This document shows positions 31,759 through 44,184 of a stretch of 64,000 nt of DNA, in pieces. Each line of letters begins with the position of its first letter. Position 1 is the first letter of the stretch. The DNA comes from Aphidius gifuensis (Eukaryota > Arthropoda > Insecta > Hymenoptera > Braconidae): NCBI RefSeq assembly GCF_014905175.1, contig NC_057789.1, forward strand, positions 19,670,555 to 19,734,554, read 5' to 3'. The position numbers and the translations under genes are program-made. The notes below the pieces were generated by a model. It was not told the DNA's origin and did not search any database. It saw nothing but the letters and a program-made list of their open reading frames with translations.

Positions 31759-32912
31759 ATGGAGCCAGATCGTCGACGAAAACCAAGACGAAGAGTCGGA
31801 TCACCGAGAATGTTTTTCCAGCTTACTCCAGGATCATTTCAGAAGAGATTTCGTCTGTGCAAAAATGATGTTATTATGTTACATAGACGAATTGGACAAG
31901 ACTTGCAACACATAGATCACAGGCAATTTCTCAACTTTATTTCAACAATTTGAATTTCATTCAATGATTGCTTATACTGATATGTTCCAAATATGATCCA
32001 AATTTTATTGACTCTTCGTTTCCTGGCTTGTGGATCTTTTTACATAACAATTGGTGATTTCTGTGGCATATCAAAGCCAACTGTGTGTCTCATAGTTCAC
32101 CGTGTATCAAGAGCTATTGCGGGTCTGTCAAAAGAGTTCATTCATTTTCCATCTACTCCTGAAGAGATCTATCAGACACAGGCAGATTTTTTTATTCGTT
32201 TCGGTTTTCCTGGTGTAGTTGGTTGCATAGATTGTAAACATGTGCAAATACAATCATTTGGTAATGAAAATGATTCTTGAAGCTGTATAATAAATCATTG
32301 ATTTTTGTGATAATTAAAAAATTATATTTAGGTGGTCCTGATGCTGAATTATTCCGAAACCGTGATAATTATTTTTCTATTAACACACAAGTAATTTGCA
32401 ATGCTCATCTAGAAATAATTGATATTGTAGCAAGATGGCCTGGTTCTACTCATTATTCCACAATATTTAACAATAGTCGTATCAGAGCAAACTTTGAAGA
32501 GGGCATGTTTGATCATGGATTTTTACTTGGTGATGCTGGTTATTCATCTCTTCTTTTTCTACTTACACCTATTACCGAACCTGATACTGCTCCAGAAGTT
32601 CTTTACAATAAACCGCAAATAAGATCTCTAGCCCATATAGAGCGTCTTTTTGGAATCTGGGCGAGACAATGGGCTTTCCTGTCAGGATCACGTTTCAGAA
32701 ATCATCAAAAAACACTAACAGCAATCGTGGCAACTGCTGTTCTTCACAACATTGTTCGTCGAAGAAATTTACAATGGACTGGTCGCATCATAGGGAACGT
32801 TGAAGAGTACAGAATGTATGTTGAAGACCAATTGATCATTGATCCAGAACGGGATGTTAGGCAGCAGGTTATGAATAATCATTTTTGCAGATTTGTAATT
32901 AAAAAATATTAA
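31759..32912 (+). pseudogene. PIF/Harbinger transposase (HARBI1-like), intron-containing
   Basis: Exon 1 (31759-31953) gives an RRRVGSPRMFFQL start and FRLCKNDVIMLHRRIG. A short stretch with stops (31951-31992) precedes a second block with LTLRFLACGSFYITIGDFCG (helix-turn-helix-like) and the first catalytic Asp in VVGCIDCKHVQ. A 71-bp intron with GT at 32261 and AG at 32331 keeps the frame into GGPDAELFRNRDNYFS. The second Asp is in LLGDAGYSS and the Glu in AHIERLFGIWAR, so the DDE triad is complete. Inactivation rests on the stops near 31951 and 31980, unless those lie in another intron. The frame otherwise ends normally near 32912. Confidence 0.75.
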
Positions 32913-32984
32913 CCAAATGATTTCTTTCATAATTATATAATAATTTTCTTGTTTTCATTAATTTTAGGCTAATTTTGAAGTAAA

Positions 32985-33530
32985 AATATTTTTATCGATA
33001 CACCACAACCTGGTGTGGTCTTTTGATACTGATGAATCAGCAACTAAAAATGTTTTAAAAGCAATACAAACATTTTCATCATTATTTGGTTTATCAAAAT
33101 TGTTTACAAATACCACGTAATGCATCCATAACAGCAATATGTAAAGCATCATTACCACCACATTATACATCATTTGTATTAAATACAGTTGAAATATCAA
33201 AAGATAATATTACAGAGCAAGATGACAATGTATCAGCACTTGCTGATAATTTATCTAATATGAAAATTGAAAATTCAAAAATAAAAAAAGAACAAAGAAC
33301 AAAAATGATGGTAAAAGTAAAGCTGAAAGACGAACTAAACAAGGAGCTCAAATAGCATTAAAAGCAGAACAAGAAAAAAACAAAAATTAGCACAAAAATT
33401 AGAAGTATCAGCTGGTGGTGTTGTTGTTGCTGTATCAAAAAAATCAGATGATTTAAAAAGTAAAATAATTGATAGCAAAGAAATTAAAAAGGTAACACAA
33501 ATAACCGATAACAATTAAAGATTTTGAACG
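32985..33530 (+). pseudogene. fragment of a MON2-like host gene
   Basis: Blocks in shifting frames contain SFDTDESATKNVLKAIQTF, then NASITAICKASLPPHYTSFVLN and a Lys-rich low-complexity stretch. The segment PRDAFITAICKxSLPPHYALTVLN is a hallmark of MON2, a Golgi/endosome trafficking protein related to Sec7-type Arf-GEFs. This is only a small piece of a normally 1600-residue protein and it has stops. The downstream Lys/Gln-rich part may derive from something else. It probably represents host sequence carried between the inverted ends at 31340 and 41989. Confidence 0.45.
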
Positions 33531-34990
33531 ACCAAGTCAAGCTGATTTCACACAAGGATGATGAAAACTTGATTAGATATTTTTTTTTTGTTATAAATCC
33601 CTCATCTGAAATTCAATCATCATGCCCACCACAATATTATATTTCTCTCTTGGGATCCGAGAAGACGAGTTGATCCACTTGATCATCAGTTGGGAATGAT
33701 AATCATTATCCCAAGTCTAATTACCTCTTGGCAATTTCAAGACGGTGGTCATCGATTTGATGCAAATACATCAAGTATAGACACAGATAAATAATTTTGT
33801 GGTCAAGCCATTTAGTCATCAGTGAACGTCTTTTTAAAGTTACAAAGTTATACATTTAGCATCTGCTATACTTTGGCATTCGCTAGACGAATAATTATAA
33901 CAATTTTAAATGTACTTTTGCTCTGGGACTGAAGTGGTGAATGTTGGATGAATTAATGGTATGAGAAATTGTTCAAGTATTCTGTTTCAATAAATTGGCC
34001 TCTTACAAAATTGCCAAAAAACAAAGACTTGGTCACACTGAATTTACTACGTGTTTCATTGAAATATTAATTATTATTGATATGGATTTACCCTCAGTTT
34101 TTAAGCAACTATATACAGACACAAAAAAAAATATTAAATATCTTTTACAAACAAGTTTACATAATATTTTTATAAATATATTCTAATTTAACATTTTAGT
34201 TGGGTGTAAAATAAATTGAAATACTTTAAATTTCATTTTATATAAATTTATAATTTTATTATCTATTTAAGGTCGAAAGTACATCCCATCGTCAAACAAA
34301 GTTTGGGCCCGAGAGGGTGCGCATCTACTTATGCTTATAAAAAATATTTTCAGTGCCCCTCGATCCAAAATATATTTACTATACTGACAGGTTCTTGGTA
34401 GTATGTGTATCTGTATTCCATCTGGATAGGCACACACATACTCCCATAGCCAAGAAACATGAGACAGCACGACGAATAAAAGAGAGAGAACGACCGCTAA
34501 TGATAGAAAATTTAATAATTAAAACTTGAATATCTTTCAAAATCCACGGAGAAAGAGGATCTATATGGGCTTAAAATATTCGTATTGAAAAGTACTATAA
34601 AATGATTAAAAAAACAGCAATATTAAACAACAATTTTTCCAACTACAAGCGTAAATGTGTGTTCCATCCCTATCCGAGTGTGTTAAAGTTGTCAACTTTG
34701 ACATCAATTATCTAAAAAAAACCACGCATTAAAATTTTGAAAAAATTCATCAAAATAGATAATTATTCAGGCTTTCATTTAAGCCCAAAAAATCAAAAAT
34801 TAAACAACGGGAAATTATCGGTACTTTCGACATGAATAACATTTAAAATTAACAATTTTTTTTATTTATTTAATTTTAATAATTTTGATTATATAAAATG
34901 CTTAAAATTATTTATTTTTTTTTCTTTTAAAAAGGTGACAATTGCAGCTATTCGTTGTAGAACAGAAAAAATTTTTTTTTATAAAATTTA
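33531..34990. other. no gene seen; possible further host-gene debris
   Basis: AT-rich sequence with scattered short open blocks. A GC-richer patch at about 34265-34500 has an imperfect inverted repeat (ggtagtatgtgtatctg versus cacacacatactccc). Nothing I can name. Confidence 0.45.
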
Positions 34991-35029
34991 AAATTTATTT
35001 TATGGTTTAAAATAAGGGGTCACCTAAAC

Positions 35030-35873
35030 TCAACTTCATCAAATGATGACAAAAATATTAAAATTGTTGAAGGAAAAGAAAATTTAAATGATACTCGACA
35101 TAACCTAGAATGTATGACACAAACTTTAGCACCCGGTTCTGAATTACATGTCTTCTGTTCACGTACATATTCTAAACATGGATTTTTCAAAGAAAAAAAT
35201 GGTTCAGGACAAGAAAGTTTATTCAATGTCATAAAAACATTTTTCGCGATTTATTTTTTCGTGATTTATTTTGGGCGGATTTATTATGTCGGATATATTA
35301 TGTCAAATTTATTATGTCGTGTAATCAATAAAACTTTATAAACAAATCTATATATTAAATTGAATTATTAATGAATTAATTTAATTTTAGCAATTGCAAG
35401 AAGAAGAAGCATTTGCAATACTTGGAGTATGTATGTATGAACTTGAGCATTTTGTAACAGATACATATCCAGAATTATCAGCACATTTTATAGCACAAAG
35501 TATTCACACATCAATGTATGCTTTATCTCGGTTTTCAACATATTTTACAACAGCATTAAGTCTTTCATTGGCATGTTGTATATTTGATGTATTTTTAATG
35601 GAGGGTATGGAAATATTATTTAAAGTAGCACTTACAATGCTTGAACTTGGTAAAAATGATGTATTAATTTTAGATATGAAAGAAATGTTGAAATTTTTTC
35701 AAAAAGAAATACTAGGACGTGCTGAAAATAAACCAGATTATTTTGTTAATTTAGCATACAGCATGAAAATAAATACAAAACGTATAAAAAAATTACAAGT
35801 ATTACGTGCTGAAGAAGAAGAAACAGCATGTGTTGTACAACGTGAACTTGCTGCATTACGTCATACACATTAA
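35030..35873 (+). pseudogene. EVI5-like TBC-domain (Rab-GAP) gene fragment
   Basis: The first block has SRTYSKHGFFKEKNGSGQES followed by LFNVIK; the second, after an apparent intron acceptor at about 35391, has EEEAFAILGVCMYELEHFV, HTSMYALSRFSTYFTTALSL, ACCIFDVFLMEGMEILFKVA and FVNLAYSMKINTKRIKKLQ. These are successive parts of the TBC domain of EVI5. The section between them that carries the catalytic Gln finger, and part of the helix after EEEAF, are missing. The second block is open for 159 codons. It is a host gene fragment, decayed but easy to recognise. Confidence 0.7.
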
Positions 35874-36820
35874 GAAGCAAATTTATCTCCAAAAGATTCA
35901 CGTCAACGGGTTACTCGGAATTAAGTACATCATGGCAACGTCATGTACAAGAACATCGTTCATCACAATCAGCACCATCAGCTGATTCAACACATAAAAA
36001 CTTATAATTTGGGGAAAATCGTAGGAAAGCTAAGGCAGATTTGATTTGATTATTACAAAAAATTCTTTTTTTTTTATCAAAAAAATTCCATCCGATTACG
36101 TTGTATGTGTATATCAACAACATGCATCAATGGAATTAATAATTTAATTTAATAAACGTCCATCAAAAGTTGTATCAGATTTTCTCAATGAAAAAACAAG
36201 TCCAGCTTAATTGCTAAACCTCTTATTGATGAAGTTGAAGAAAAAAATAATTTTATTAAAACAATTAACAATACAAACATAAATTATTTATATTGCTTTT
36301 TTTTTTATTTTTTATTTTATACTTAATCTATTTATACAATCCTTTGACAAATATGATAAATATTATTAATATTAATCATTTTGAAACAACAAGGAAAAAT
36401 AAAAAAAAAAAACGAGCCAAATGTAATTTTTTTCAATTATATATTTAAAGAACGACGAATTCCGATTCATTAGAAAACAATGGTCTTTTCTTTTTTATTG
36501 AATTTTTTTAATAATAGTGCAGTTAATTATGTATATAAAAATAAAAGCTGCAATTTAAATTAATTAGCCACTTCATTTGAAATTTCATACTGTGGATTTA
36601 TTTATTTTGACAAACTCAGTGGAGGTGATAAAAAGATTTGGGTGTTTATTTATATATAAAAATTATTTATATACAAAAAACTTTATTTATATAAATAATT
36701 TCCAAGAATTTATATAAAAAAATTTCCAAGAATAAACAGCATATCGATGTCTTCTGTTCTATAAATTCTTTTGTTTTTTACTATTCAGTTATTTTCGAGT
36801 ATCAAGAAACACCATCACAA
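35874..36820. other. no gene recognised
   Basis: Short Ser- and Gln-rich open segments follow the EVI5 fragment and may be its degenerate tail (coiled-coil side). From 36250 on, the sequence is AT-rich with tttatataaat repeats. No supported gene. Confidence 0.45.
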
Positions 36821-36828
36821 GTGCATCA

Positions 36829-37545
36829 CTTAACAAAAACAGACACCATGGACGTTAACTCCGAAAACTTGCATAATTTGTTATCAGAAGTCACGGTATT
36901 TAATCAAATATTTTTAAAAAATTATATTGTCAAATATGCCACAAACTACCAACAAGCTCAAAGGATAAACGATTTTAAATCATTTGAAAAATTATTCCAT
37001 GATGAATACGCAATTTTTACTGAAAATCAACAACTCAAGGTCGTCAAGATATCATAAAACATAACAAGTTGCTGATGTACAAATTAAGTGGACTCAAAGA
37101 TTCATTAAATGAAACAAAACAAGAAGAACAATCAGACAAAGTGAAAAAATATTTTTTTGAATGTTATTTGAAGTTGGGTATTGATTCAGTTGTTCACGAA
37201 ATATTAGCTGGAATTGTAGTTACAAATATACTTCAACAGATTGATTTCTAAAAATTCGTTTTGGATTTTACATTGAGTTGATGTGAAATAATGTGGAAAA
37301 CTGATGGTCGTCAAATTGATATAAATATGAACAGTTTAAAAGATCGTCTAAACATCTACTTTACTGATTTAACTAGTGGAGAAAGAATTGTTGAAACAAA
37401 TAAAACAATAATGACAATTATAACAAAGTATAAAAATAATTTCATTGATGAATTGAAGAGTTCAATCTTGTGGATTACTGATACAATTGTTGATGTTGAA
37501 ATTAAAAATTCCATCATCAAAGAACAATATGAGAATTCTTTATGA
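36829..37545 (+). pseudogene. unknown helical protein, broken into three blocks
   Basis: Three consecutive open blocks in different frames read MDVNSENLHNLLSEVTVFNQ, KLLMYKLSGLKDSLNETKQ and DRLNIYFTDLTSGERIVETN. All are polar and helical. They look like one gene with two frameshifts (near 37050 and 37255). I do not recognise the family. No start context or neighbours help. Confidence 0.3.
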
Positions 37546-38915
37546 AATGATAAATATATAAATTCAGTCAGTAGAGTCCCAATTGCAATCTACATTAAAA
37601 TTGGTCGAAAAAAATTGGCCAGCAACGTTAACAAAATTTATCATGAAGTGGCAAGCTTGATTAATTTGTTTTTATAAAGAAACAAATAAGGTAAAAAATA
37701 AGTAAAAAAATAATAAACAATATTAATGATTGAAATGATGATATTTTAAAATAATTTTTTTTAATTTTTTTTTTCTTGTTTTAGATTGTAATAATTTGCC
37801 ATGGCAACTTAAAATTCTTAGTGGATAAAGAGAAAAAAAGACAATTGAAGTCAACTATAATGTTTCATTTTCATTTGTGATTGGAACTAGTTTGAATTTA
37901 ATTTTTATTGAGTAATTTTATATTAATATCATTCATTATTCATCAAAAATAATAAAAAATTAATCTTCATCATTTTAAACTTATTTTTTTTGACGAACAC
38001 TTATATAAATTCAATCGTTGAAAGTAAACATAACAGTTTAAATTAAGGTTAAAACAAACTTTATAATTACATCGAAATAAATTATTTCGAATGTAATATG
38101 AAATAATTATAGTTCAGGAAAGGTACTTATATGAAATTACAAGCTTTATGTAAAATGTGTTTGAAAAAGCTGAAACAATTGTTATAATTTAATATAAAAT
38201 AAATAATATTTTGAGTGTGCTCCAACTTACTTTACAACTATTAAATTTCTAAAAATAAACTGTTTAAGTTCTGAAAAAAACTTAATAATTCGATATAAAA
38301 TAAATAATATTAATATAAAATAAAAAATTGTTTATTATATTGACTGATGCCACAAGGAAAAAATCATATTTTGATGTTAACTGGTATTCAAGTAATGTCT
38401 TTTTTTAAAATGATGTAAATGAAATTTTAAAGCTTGCTTCAATTGTGCTTTGAATAATAAATCATCAAGATGTTCCGAATAATTAAAAATTCACCACGTT
38501 CAAGTAATTATAATTTTGTTTATTATATAATTGAACAATTAAAGTACAGATGTAATAATTTTAAACTTTAAAAAATCAATATAAATTTCAAGTTCAATTA
38601 CTACTTATTTTCATTTAATTGTTTGAAATAAACACTATTGATTACATCTAAGTTGATAAAAAAATTATAAATTGAACAATCAATTAATTGTTTTGAGCAA
38701 ATAATATAATTTGAATAAAAGTAAATGGAACGTTTTAAGTAATTATAATTTTGTTAATCATATAATTAATTTGAATTTAAAAAATCAATATAAATTTCAG
38801 GTTTAATTACTACATTTTTTTTATTTAATTGTTTCAAATAATCACTATTAATTACATCTAAGTTGATGAAAAAATTATAAATTGAATAATCAATTAAAGA
38901 ATTATATTTAAAATG
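37546..38915. other. intergenic, AT-rich with an internal near-duplication
   Basis: The segment at about 38510-38700 (ataattttgtttattatataattga ... aaaattataaattgaacaatcaatt) recurs in diverged form at 38740-38900, giving a local tandem duplication of about 230 bp. No coding signal. Confidence 0.5.
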
Positions 38916-38929
38916 AAAAAGCTGAGGGT

Positions 38930-39310
38930 CGAGGTGCCAATTTTTTCAACAGAGAAATCACACTTTTAATAGATTTAGTGTGTGATAAACTGTCATCTGT
39001 AGGAAACAAATGTACTGATGGTACCAGCAATAAAAAAAAAGAAGAAGCTTGGAAGGAAATACAGAAACTTTTCAATTGTCAGGAATTTATCAAGAAATAC
39101 AAATAGAAATTCGAAGCAGCTCAAAAGTAAATGGGTAAATTTAAAAAAAGAAACAAGACTTTACTCTGCAAATCAGAAAAGATATAAGTATATTACTGGG
39201 GGGAGGAGAAAGACAAATCAAAGTGATGGAATGTTGGAAAGAGTTTTAGCAATCATTGGATCTTCTGCAACAAGATTCGATAACCTATATGATAATGACT
39301 CTCAATAAGT
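38930..39310 (+). pseudogene. Myb/SANT-like DNA-binding protein, Harbinger-associated type
   Basis: One frame holds FFNREITLLIDLVCDKLSSV and EEAWKEIQKLFNCQEF; a frameshift near 39095 leads to QLKSKWVNLKKETRLYSANQ, then TGGRRK and RVLAIIGSSATRFDNLYDND. This three-helix Myb/SANT-like domain, with its LKxxWxNLK third helix and a downstream GxxxxxDNxxDDD motif, is common in second ORFs of PIF/Harbinger elements, which need a Myb-like partner for transposase. It shares the inverted-end-bounded region with the transposase at 31759-32912. A further open block at 39339-39620 may be its C-terminal part. Confidence 0.6.
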
Positions 39311-39338
39311 TCTAGAAAAGAATAAAAATATCAAAAAT

Positions 39339-39620
39339 TTGTGTTATGTTACTGATATCTTTCAAGATAAAGAAAATGAACTATCTGATGAAAATGATGT
39401 ATTCAATTACCTATGTCATGAAAAAAAAGAGATTGAAGTTTGGAATGAACGGAGTAAAGATAATTGCAAAAAAGGCTTGAGCTTATCACTTCAATCTTCT
39501 ATTAATAAAATAACAAAATTATATACTGTTAAAAAAATTTTAAAACGTAAAGAGGGATCAATTATAGTGATAGATCACATTGAACCACTTGGTAATTTAA
39601 ATATAGAAAAAGAACAGTAA
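39339..39620 (+). pseudogene. probable C-terminal block of the Myb/SANT-like gene
   Basis: An open block of about 93 codons follows in the same direction, with a charged, Lys-rich composition (SSINKITKLYTVKKILKRKE). It has no domain I recognise. Adjacency and strand are the only reasons to attach it to the gene upstream. Confidence 0.3.
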
Positions 39621-39649
39621 CAGAAAAAGATTTACTATAATATAAAAAT

Positions 39650-40150
39650 CACCACCAATACCAACAACCTCAGACAATAGCACCAATAATACCACCAAGA
39701 GTACCACTAGCATTAACTCTAGCAATAGCACCAAAAAAACCAACACAGACAATAAAACCAGCATCAGCAACACCAAGACCTATAGTATTTTCAGCATCAA
39801 CAACAAGAATAACACCAAGACCATCAAGAAAACCAGCAGCAACAACACCAAGACCCATAGTAATTCCAGCATCAACAATTAAACAAGCATCAACAATAAG
39901 AATAATACCAGAACCATCAGCAAAACCAGCAACAACAACACCAAGACCTATAGTAATTCCAGCATCAACAATAAAAGAAGCATCAACAACAAGAATAACA
40001 CGAGAACCATTAACAAAACCAGCCGCAACAACACCAAGATCTGTAGTGATCCCCGCTTAAAAAATAAAAAGAGCATCAAACAACAACTGTAACCTCAGGA
40101 CCATCCAAAAAACCAACACCAGGACAAGCAGCAATTTCAGCATCAATACA
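39650..40150. repeat. ACC/AAC-rich minisatellite, unit about 76-96 bp
   Basis: The phrase aacaccaagacctatagta recurs with small changes at about 39767, 39843, 39939 and 40028, each followed by cagcatcaacaataa-type sequence. The whole stretch lacks G. Frames across it are open only because of the repeat. Confidence 0.65.
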
Positions 40151-40309
40151 ACGACCTTCACCAAATACTGAACGAAATGTTATTGAAAAAATAAAAAATT
40201 GAATAAATAAATCTATAAATTATTTATTAAATTAGTTATCAAGAAATAATACATATTTATAATTTATTCATTTTTTTATTTATAACGAAGTGAATTAAAT
40301 AATCACACA

Positions 40310-40337
40310 ATAATGATGATGATGATGATGATGATGA
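40310..40337. repeat. (GAT)n microsatellite
   Basis: About nine uninterrupted copies of atg/gat just downstream of the fumarase pseudogene end. Confidence 0.8.
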
Positions 40338-41820
40338 TTGATGAGTCCAACTGATTTAGGTCCAAGCATTTGTTCAGGTTTGACCCACTCTTTAAATTGT
40401 TCTTCAGTCAATTCATTTTTCAATGCTGATTTTTTAATGTCAGTTTTTCTTTGTGTGCTTGTTTTGCAATTTTAGCAGCCTGAAAAAAGTAAATAGGGCA
40501 ATTAATTATGGAGATAAATTACGACATTTATTAATGCGATATTATAAATTGATAAATGATAAAAAAATTAAATATTTAATTCATAATTTTGTCAATGTTA
40601 TCCATATTTGGTTCAATTCCATCAACAAAATTTTTAGTAAATGCTGAAGCAGCATCACCAAGAAGTCTCGTTGATCTAAGTGCATTCGCAACTATAACTG
40701 GTTTAAATACATATAATTCAAAATGTCCATTACTACCGACAATTGTTGTTGCAGCATGATTTCCCATAACTTGTGCACAAAGCATTGTTATTGCTTCACA
40801 TTGAGTTAGATTAACTTTATCAGGCATTATTGAGCTACCTGGTTCATTTTTTGGTAAAGATAATTCACCTAAACCACAACGTGGTCCACTACCTTAAAAT
40901 CTAATATCATTGATAATCTAAAAAATAAATAAATAAATGAATGAATGATACAATAATGTTAATTGTGTTAAATGGAATAATTTGGAGGTTTTTTAAATAC
41001 CTTCATTATTGATACAGTAAGTGTATTCAAAGCACCATGCACTTCAACAATAGCTTCATGTGCTGCAAGAGCTTCAAATTTATTTGTAGTTGTTACAAAT
41101 GGATAACTTGTCAATTCAGATATTCTTTTAGCTGTTTTTTCAGCAAATCATTTTCTTAGATTGAGACCAGTACTAACAGCAGTACCACCAAGAGCAAAGT
41201 AATAAAGTCTTGGTAGAGTATCTTTAACTCTACAAATACCATACTCAATTTGTGTTGCATATTCTAAAATAATAATTGTATTAATTTTTTTCAAGCATCT
41301 CCTTGTTTTAATAATTTTTTTAAAAAATATTCACCAGAAAATTCTTGACCCAATGTCAATGGTTCTGTATCTTGTTCATGTGATCTTTCAATTTTAATAA
41401 TATTTTTCCATGCATCAGCTTTAGATTTCAATAAAGCATGAAGTTTTTTAAGTCCAGGTAATAAAATTTTATTCATTTCCAATGCAACAACAATATGCAT
41501 TGCAGTTGTAAATGTATCGTTTGAACTTTGTGACATATTAACATGATCATTTGAATGAACAGGTGTTTTTGATCCTAATTTATCACCAAAAAGTTCAATA
41601 GCACGATTTAATATACCTCATTTGTATTTATATTTGATTGTGTGCCTGAACCAGTTTGCCATATAACTAATGGAAAATGATCATCGTATAATTGACCACT
41701 TATAACATCACCAGCAGCTTTACTTATTGCATCTGATACTTTTGGATCTAATCCAAATTCTTCATTAACAAATCCATTTGACATTTTTTTGTAGTGTTTG
41801 TACACAAATAAATATGACAT
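40338..41820 (-). pseudogene. fumarate hydratase (fumarase) copy with introns, broken
   Basis: Read from 41820: FVNEEFGLDPKVSDAISKAA, FPLVIWQTGSGTQSN, a frameshift near 41615, then the signature NMSQSSNDTF with MHIVVALEMNK, then LTLGQEFSG. After a gap come blocks matching the central and C-terminal parts (PDKVNLTQCEAITMLCAQV, AANTIVGSNGHFEL-like region, and a C-terminus near LGPK at 40345-40470). The SSxNDxF-type segment here replaces the usual SSNDTFPTAM with FTTAM. Segments with intron-like ends at about 40915-41005 and 40480-40590 show that this is a genomic rather than a processed copy. Fumarase normally interconverts fumarate and malate; this copy cannot. Confidence 0.75.
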
Positions 41821-41919
41821 TTGTAAGATTATATTGTTTATATGTCACCATCGTCTATATGGTGACATCTGACGTATAGTAACTATCCGTCGTTAACGCT
41901 GTTATAGATAGTTATCCGA

Positions 41920-41989
41920 TAATTAGTTAACTGAGATAGTTAACGTCGAACCAGCAGATTTCTATAACTATGAATGAAAAAACTGGCCC
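41920..41989 (-). repeat. right inverted end, matches 31340-31420
   Basis: Reverse complement of the left end: it reads inward gggccagttttttcattcat, then agttatagaaatctgc and gttaacta blocks. See the entry at 31340. The sequence beyond it changes at once to GC-richer DNA. Confidence 0.55.
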
Positions 41990-43625
41990 TGGGTAGACAT
42001 CTGCCACGGGCGGATAATCAAGATGCCTACCCTGGCTACGTCAGATTCGTATCCTCTACTTTGACACTTTCACCGGAGAGTCGCATCGGGTGTGCGCACA
42101 GATGGTCGTATGGAGTGGGTCAAACGGGAGTGGGGATGGAGAATCCATAAAACTGGTGATCGCTGGCATCTCACTGCCAGTCGCCGGCCGACTCTCGCAG
42201 CTGGCTGATGGCATCAGGACTGGTGACGGTCTGTGGTTGGCTTCTGATGAAGCTAGCTTACTCCTTGGTGGAGTCGGCTGGTAACTTGTTGATGTCGATA
42301 TGCTCCTATGGAAGAGCTAGTTGATATCATCGGTGAGACTGGCATGACTCCTTGGTGGAGTTAGTCGACTTAGACGATGACGTCGACTGGATCCTAGGGT
42401 GGGACTAGTTGACGTCATTGATAAGTCCAACCAACCAAGCTCCCGATGCGTAGTGCATGCTCCCGAGGATGATTTACGATGTCGCTATGCTGCATAAGTA
42501 AGACGTTGTATATCACTCGCTCTTTCGCTCGAGTGTGGCTACTTACTGTCAGGGTAACCTATAATCGAGTAGTCAGATGCATAGAGTGGTCCGGCGTAAG
42601 ACCAGCGTGGCTGCAGATGAACTTTATAGTTCAACCAAAGTTAATGATCACGGTAATAACCGCTGCCACAGAGTAAGGTTACGCTCCCGGCCAATACTAA
42701 AAATAATATACATTTTAGTAATGGTGCCCGAGTGACGTTTCGAAACCAAGATGGTGGACAGCGCCTCTCTACCATTTCTTGCTGAACTAGTCGCTGCCAA
42801 AATGGCCATCAGTTGCCATTGCTCCCGAAACTACCCCACGGTCCGTTGGTTGCTGTCCTACAACAGCTGGCTCCCTCCTGGCGGTAAGAGAGGAGCATGG
42901 TAAGAAATCCTCGTTGATCCCGTAGTAACTGACGCTTCTACTTTGTCGGTAGGAAAATCAGTCACAATATATATTGCAAGCGACTTTCTGACCTGCATGG
43001 TGCGAACGAGCAGCAAAGGTTTACAACAAAGATTTCTCACCATCCTCCTCTATATCACCGAGAGGAGCCATTGCTAGTTATCTCGGAAGCCTACCGGCCG
43101 TAGAAGTAACGAGAAAAAGACGTAAAACTAAAATGCAGTCTACCAAAGTTAAAACAGGGCGCATATGATAATCCCACTTTTCCAAGACTTTTTTGGTAAA
43201 CTGAACTTTAACTCAGTCTTGATATGGAAGAGGAGCGCGGCCCACCTGATAGGACTATGAAATACGTAAACAAACGGTGAAGAGAGCTATCGTGAACCAA
43301 AGTATCATGTGCTACATACGCCTATACCCTATACGCCTATGTGATGAGTTTTAACGTAGATCAAAAACCAGCATTGGACATCGCATTATTTGTCACCACT
43401 GACACAACAGATGGCGTCACTTGACTCTCCACAGTAACTCTAATATAACTGAGACCTTTTTCGAATTATTAACAACCAACTTCTATGAGTAATCAATGAT
43501 CTAAGCGACAACAAATGAATAATCAGAGCCATTGACATGCCGGGTCTCCGGGTAATGGTGCACGTGGAGAATATTACGTTATTATTGTAAATATTTCAAG
43601 GAAAACATTTTTAACAGCAAAAGCT
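41990..43625. other. GC-richer non-coding block
   Basis: The composition is clearly less A+T-rich than the rest of the window. It contains repeated words such as gactagttgacgtcat and cttggtggagt (42290-42430), an inverted pair (agaggagcatggtaagaaatc near 42888 against its complement near 43030), and the dispersed repeat at 43225-43330. No frame looks coding. It may be a non-coding part of an LTR or other transposon of different origin. Confidence 0.5.
43225..43330 (+). repeat. dispersed repeat, also at 15905-16010
   Basis: Second copy of the roughly 105-bp repeat described at 15905. Here it lies about 300 bp outside the left limit of P1. Confidence 0.6.
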
Positions 43626-43628
43626 AAA

Positions 43629-44030
43629 TCTCCAAGATGTACTGGTTGAGTGTAATTGAGTTTGAAGTCTGGTCTCAATCATTTTTTTAATCGCTGCTTC
43701 ATTAGTTTCATTTATACCTTCAACTGAATTTAAAAATTCATATCCGCCAATATAGAGGTGGAGGACTTCATCATTATTTTGGGATATGCCAGGAACCCCG
43801 ACTTATGTCACAGAGTCGATACAAGCTCTACACCCACTATTAACAGATATTATGCCTGTAAAATTTAGTTTGCGGGTTTTCACGTTATCACCACAAATAA
43901 CTCGTAACTCAGTATTTTCAACCATGCTATATAACCATTTTTTATTATATAATTGAATAAAATTTGATTGAGGATTTTCATAAAATTGAATATCACAATC
44001 TAACATATTATCTTGTTTGTTTGTGTTAAT
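43629..44030 (-). pseudogene. Env/F-like and N-like fragments, P1 left limit
   Basis: From 44006 the frame reads FIQLYNKKWLYSMVENTELR, CGDNVKTRKLNFTGIISV and SGCRACIDSVT before a stop, matching the Env middle part of P2. At about 43681 a deletion joins it to a 50-bp piece of the N-like gene (43629-43680, equal to 18010-18062 of P2). P1 similarity ends at 43629, so the rest of N-like, the H gene and the left terminal repeat are missing. Confidence 0.6.
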
Positions 44031-44184
44031 AAATTAATTTCACATGAATTTATATTTCTTGTATCTTGTAAAGAAAAAGAGTGAGTACAAAAAGATGTTG
44101 GTACGACTGGGGAAAATTGACATGCCTGGATATTAACGTCGGTACAGGTTATATTTGTTTGGAAAATTATTTTTATTTTTATAT

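Noticed and set aside
31759..32912. Functional domesticated HARBI1 host gene
   Set aside because: Stops interrupt the N-terminal part and there are element-like inverted ends; although the catalytic triad is complete, domestication is not supported.
39670..39858. Gly/Val/Ala-rich minus-strand frame
   Set aside because: It is produced by the ACC/AAC minisatellite.
40338..41820. Working fumarase gene
   Set aside because: A frameshift after the QTGSGTQSN segment, missing central sequence and stops make it a pseudogene.
41990..43625. Protein-coding frames in the GC-richer block
   Set aside because: Frames there are short, on both strands, and lack recognisable motifs.
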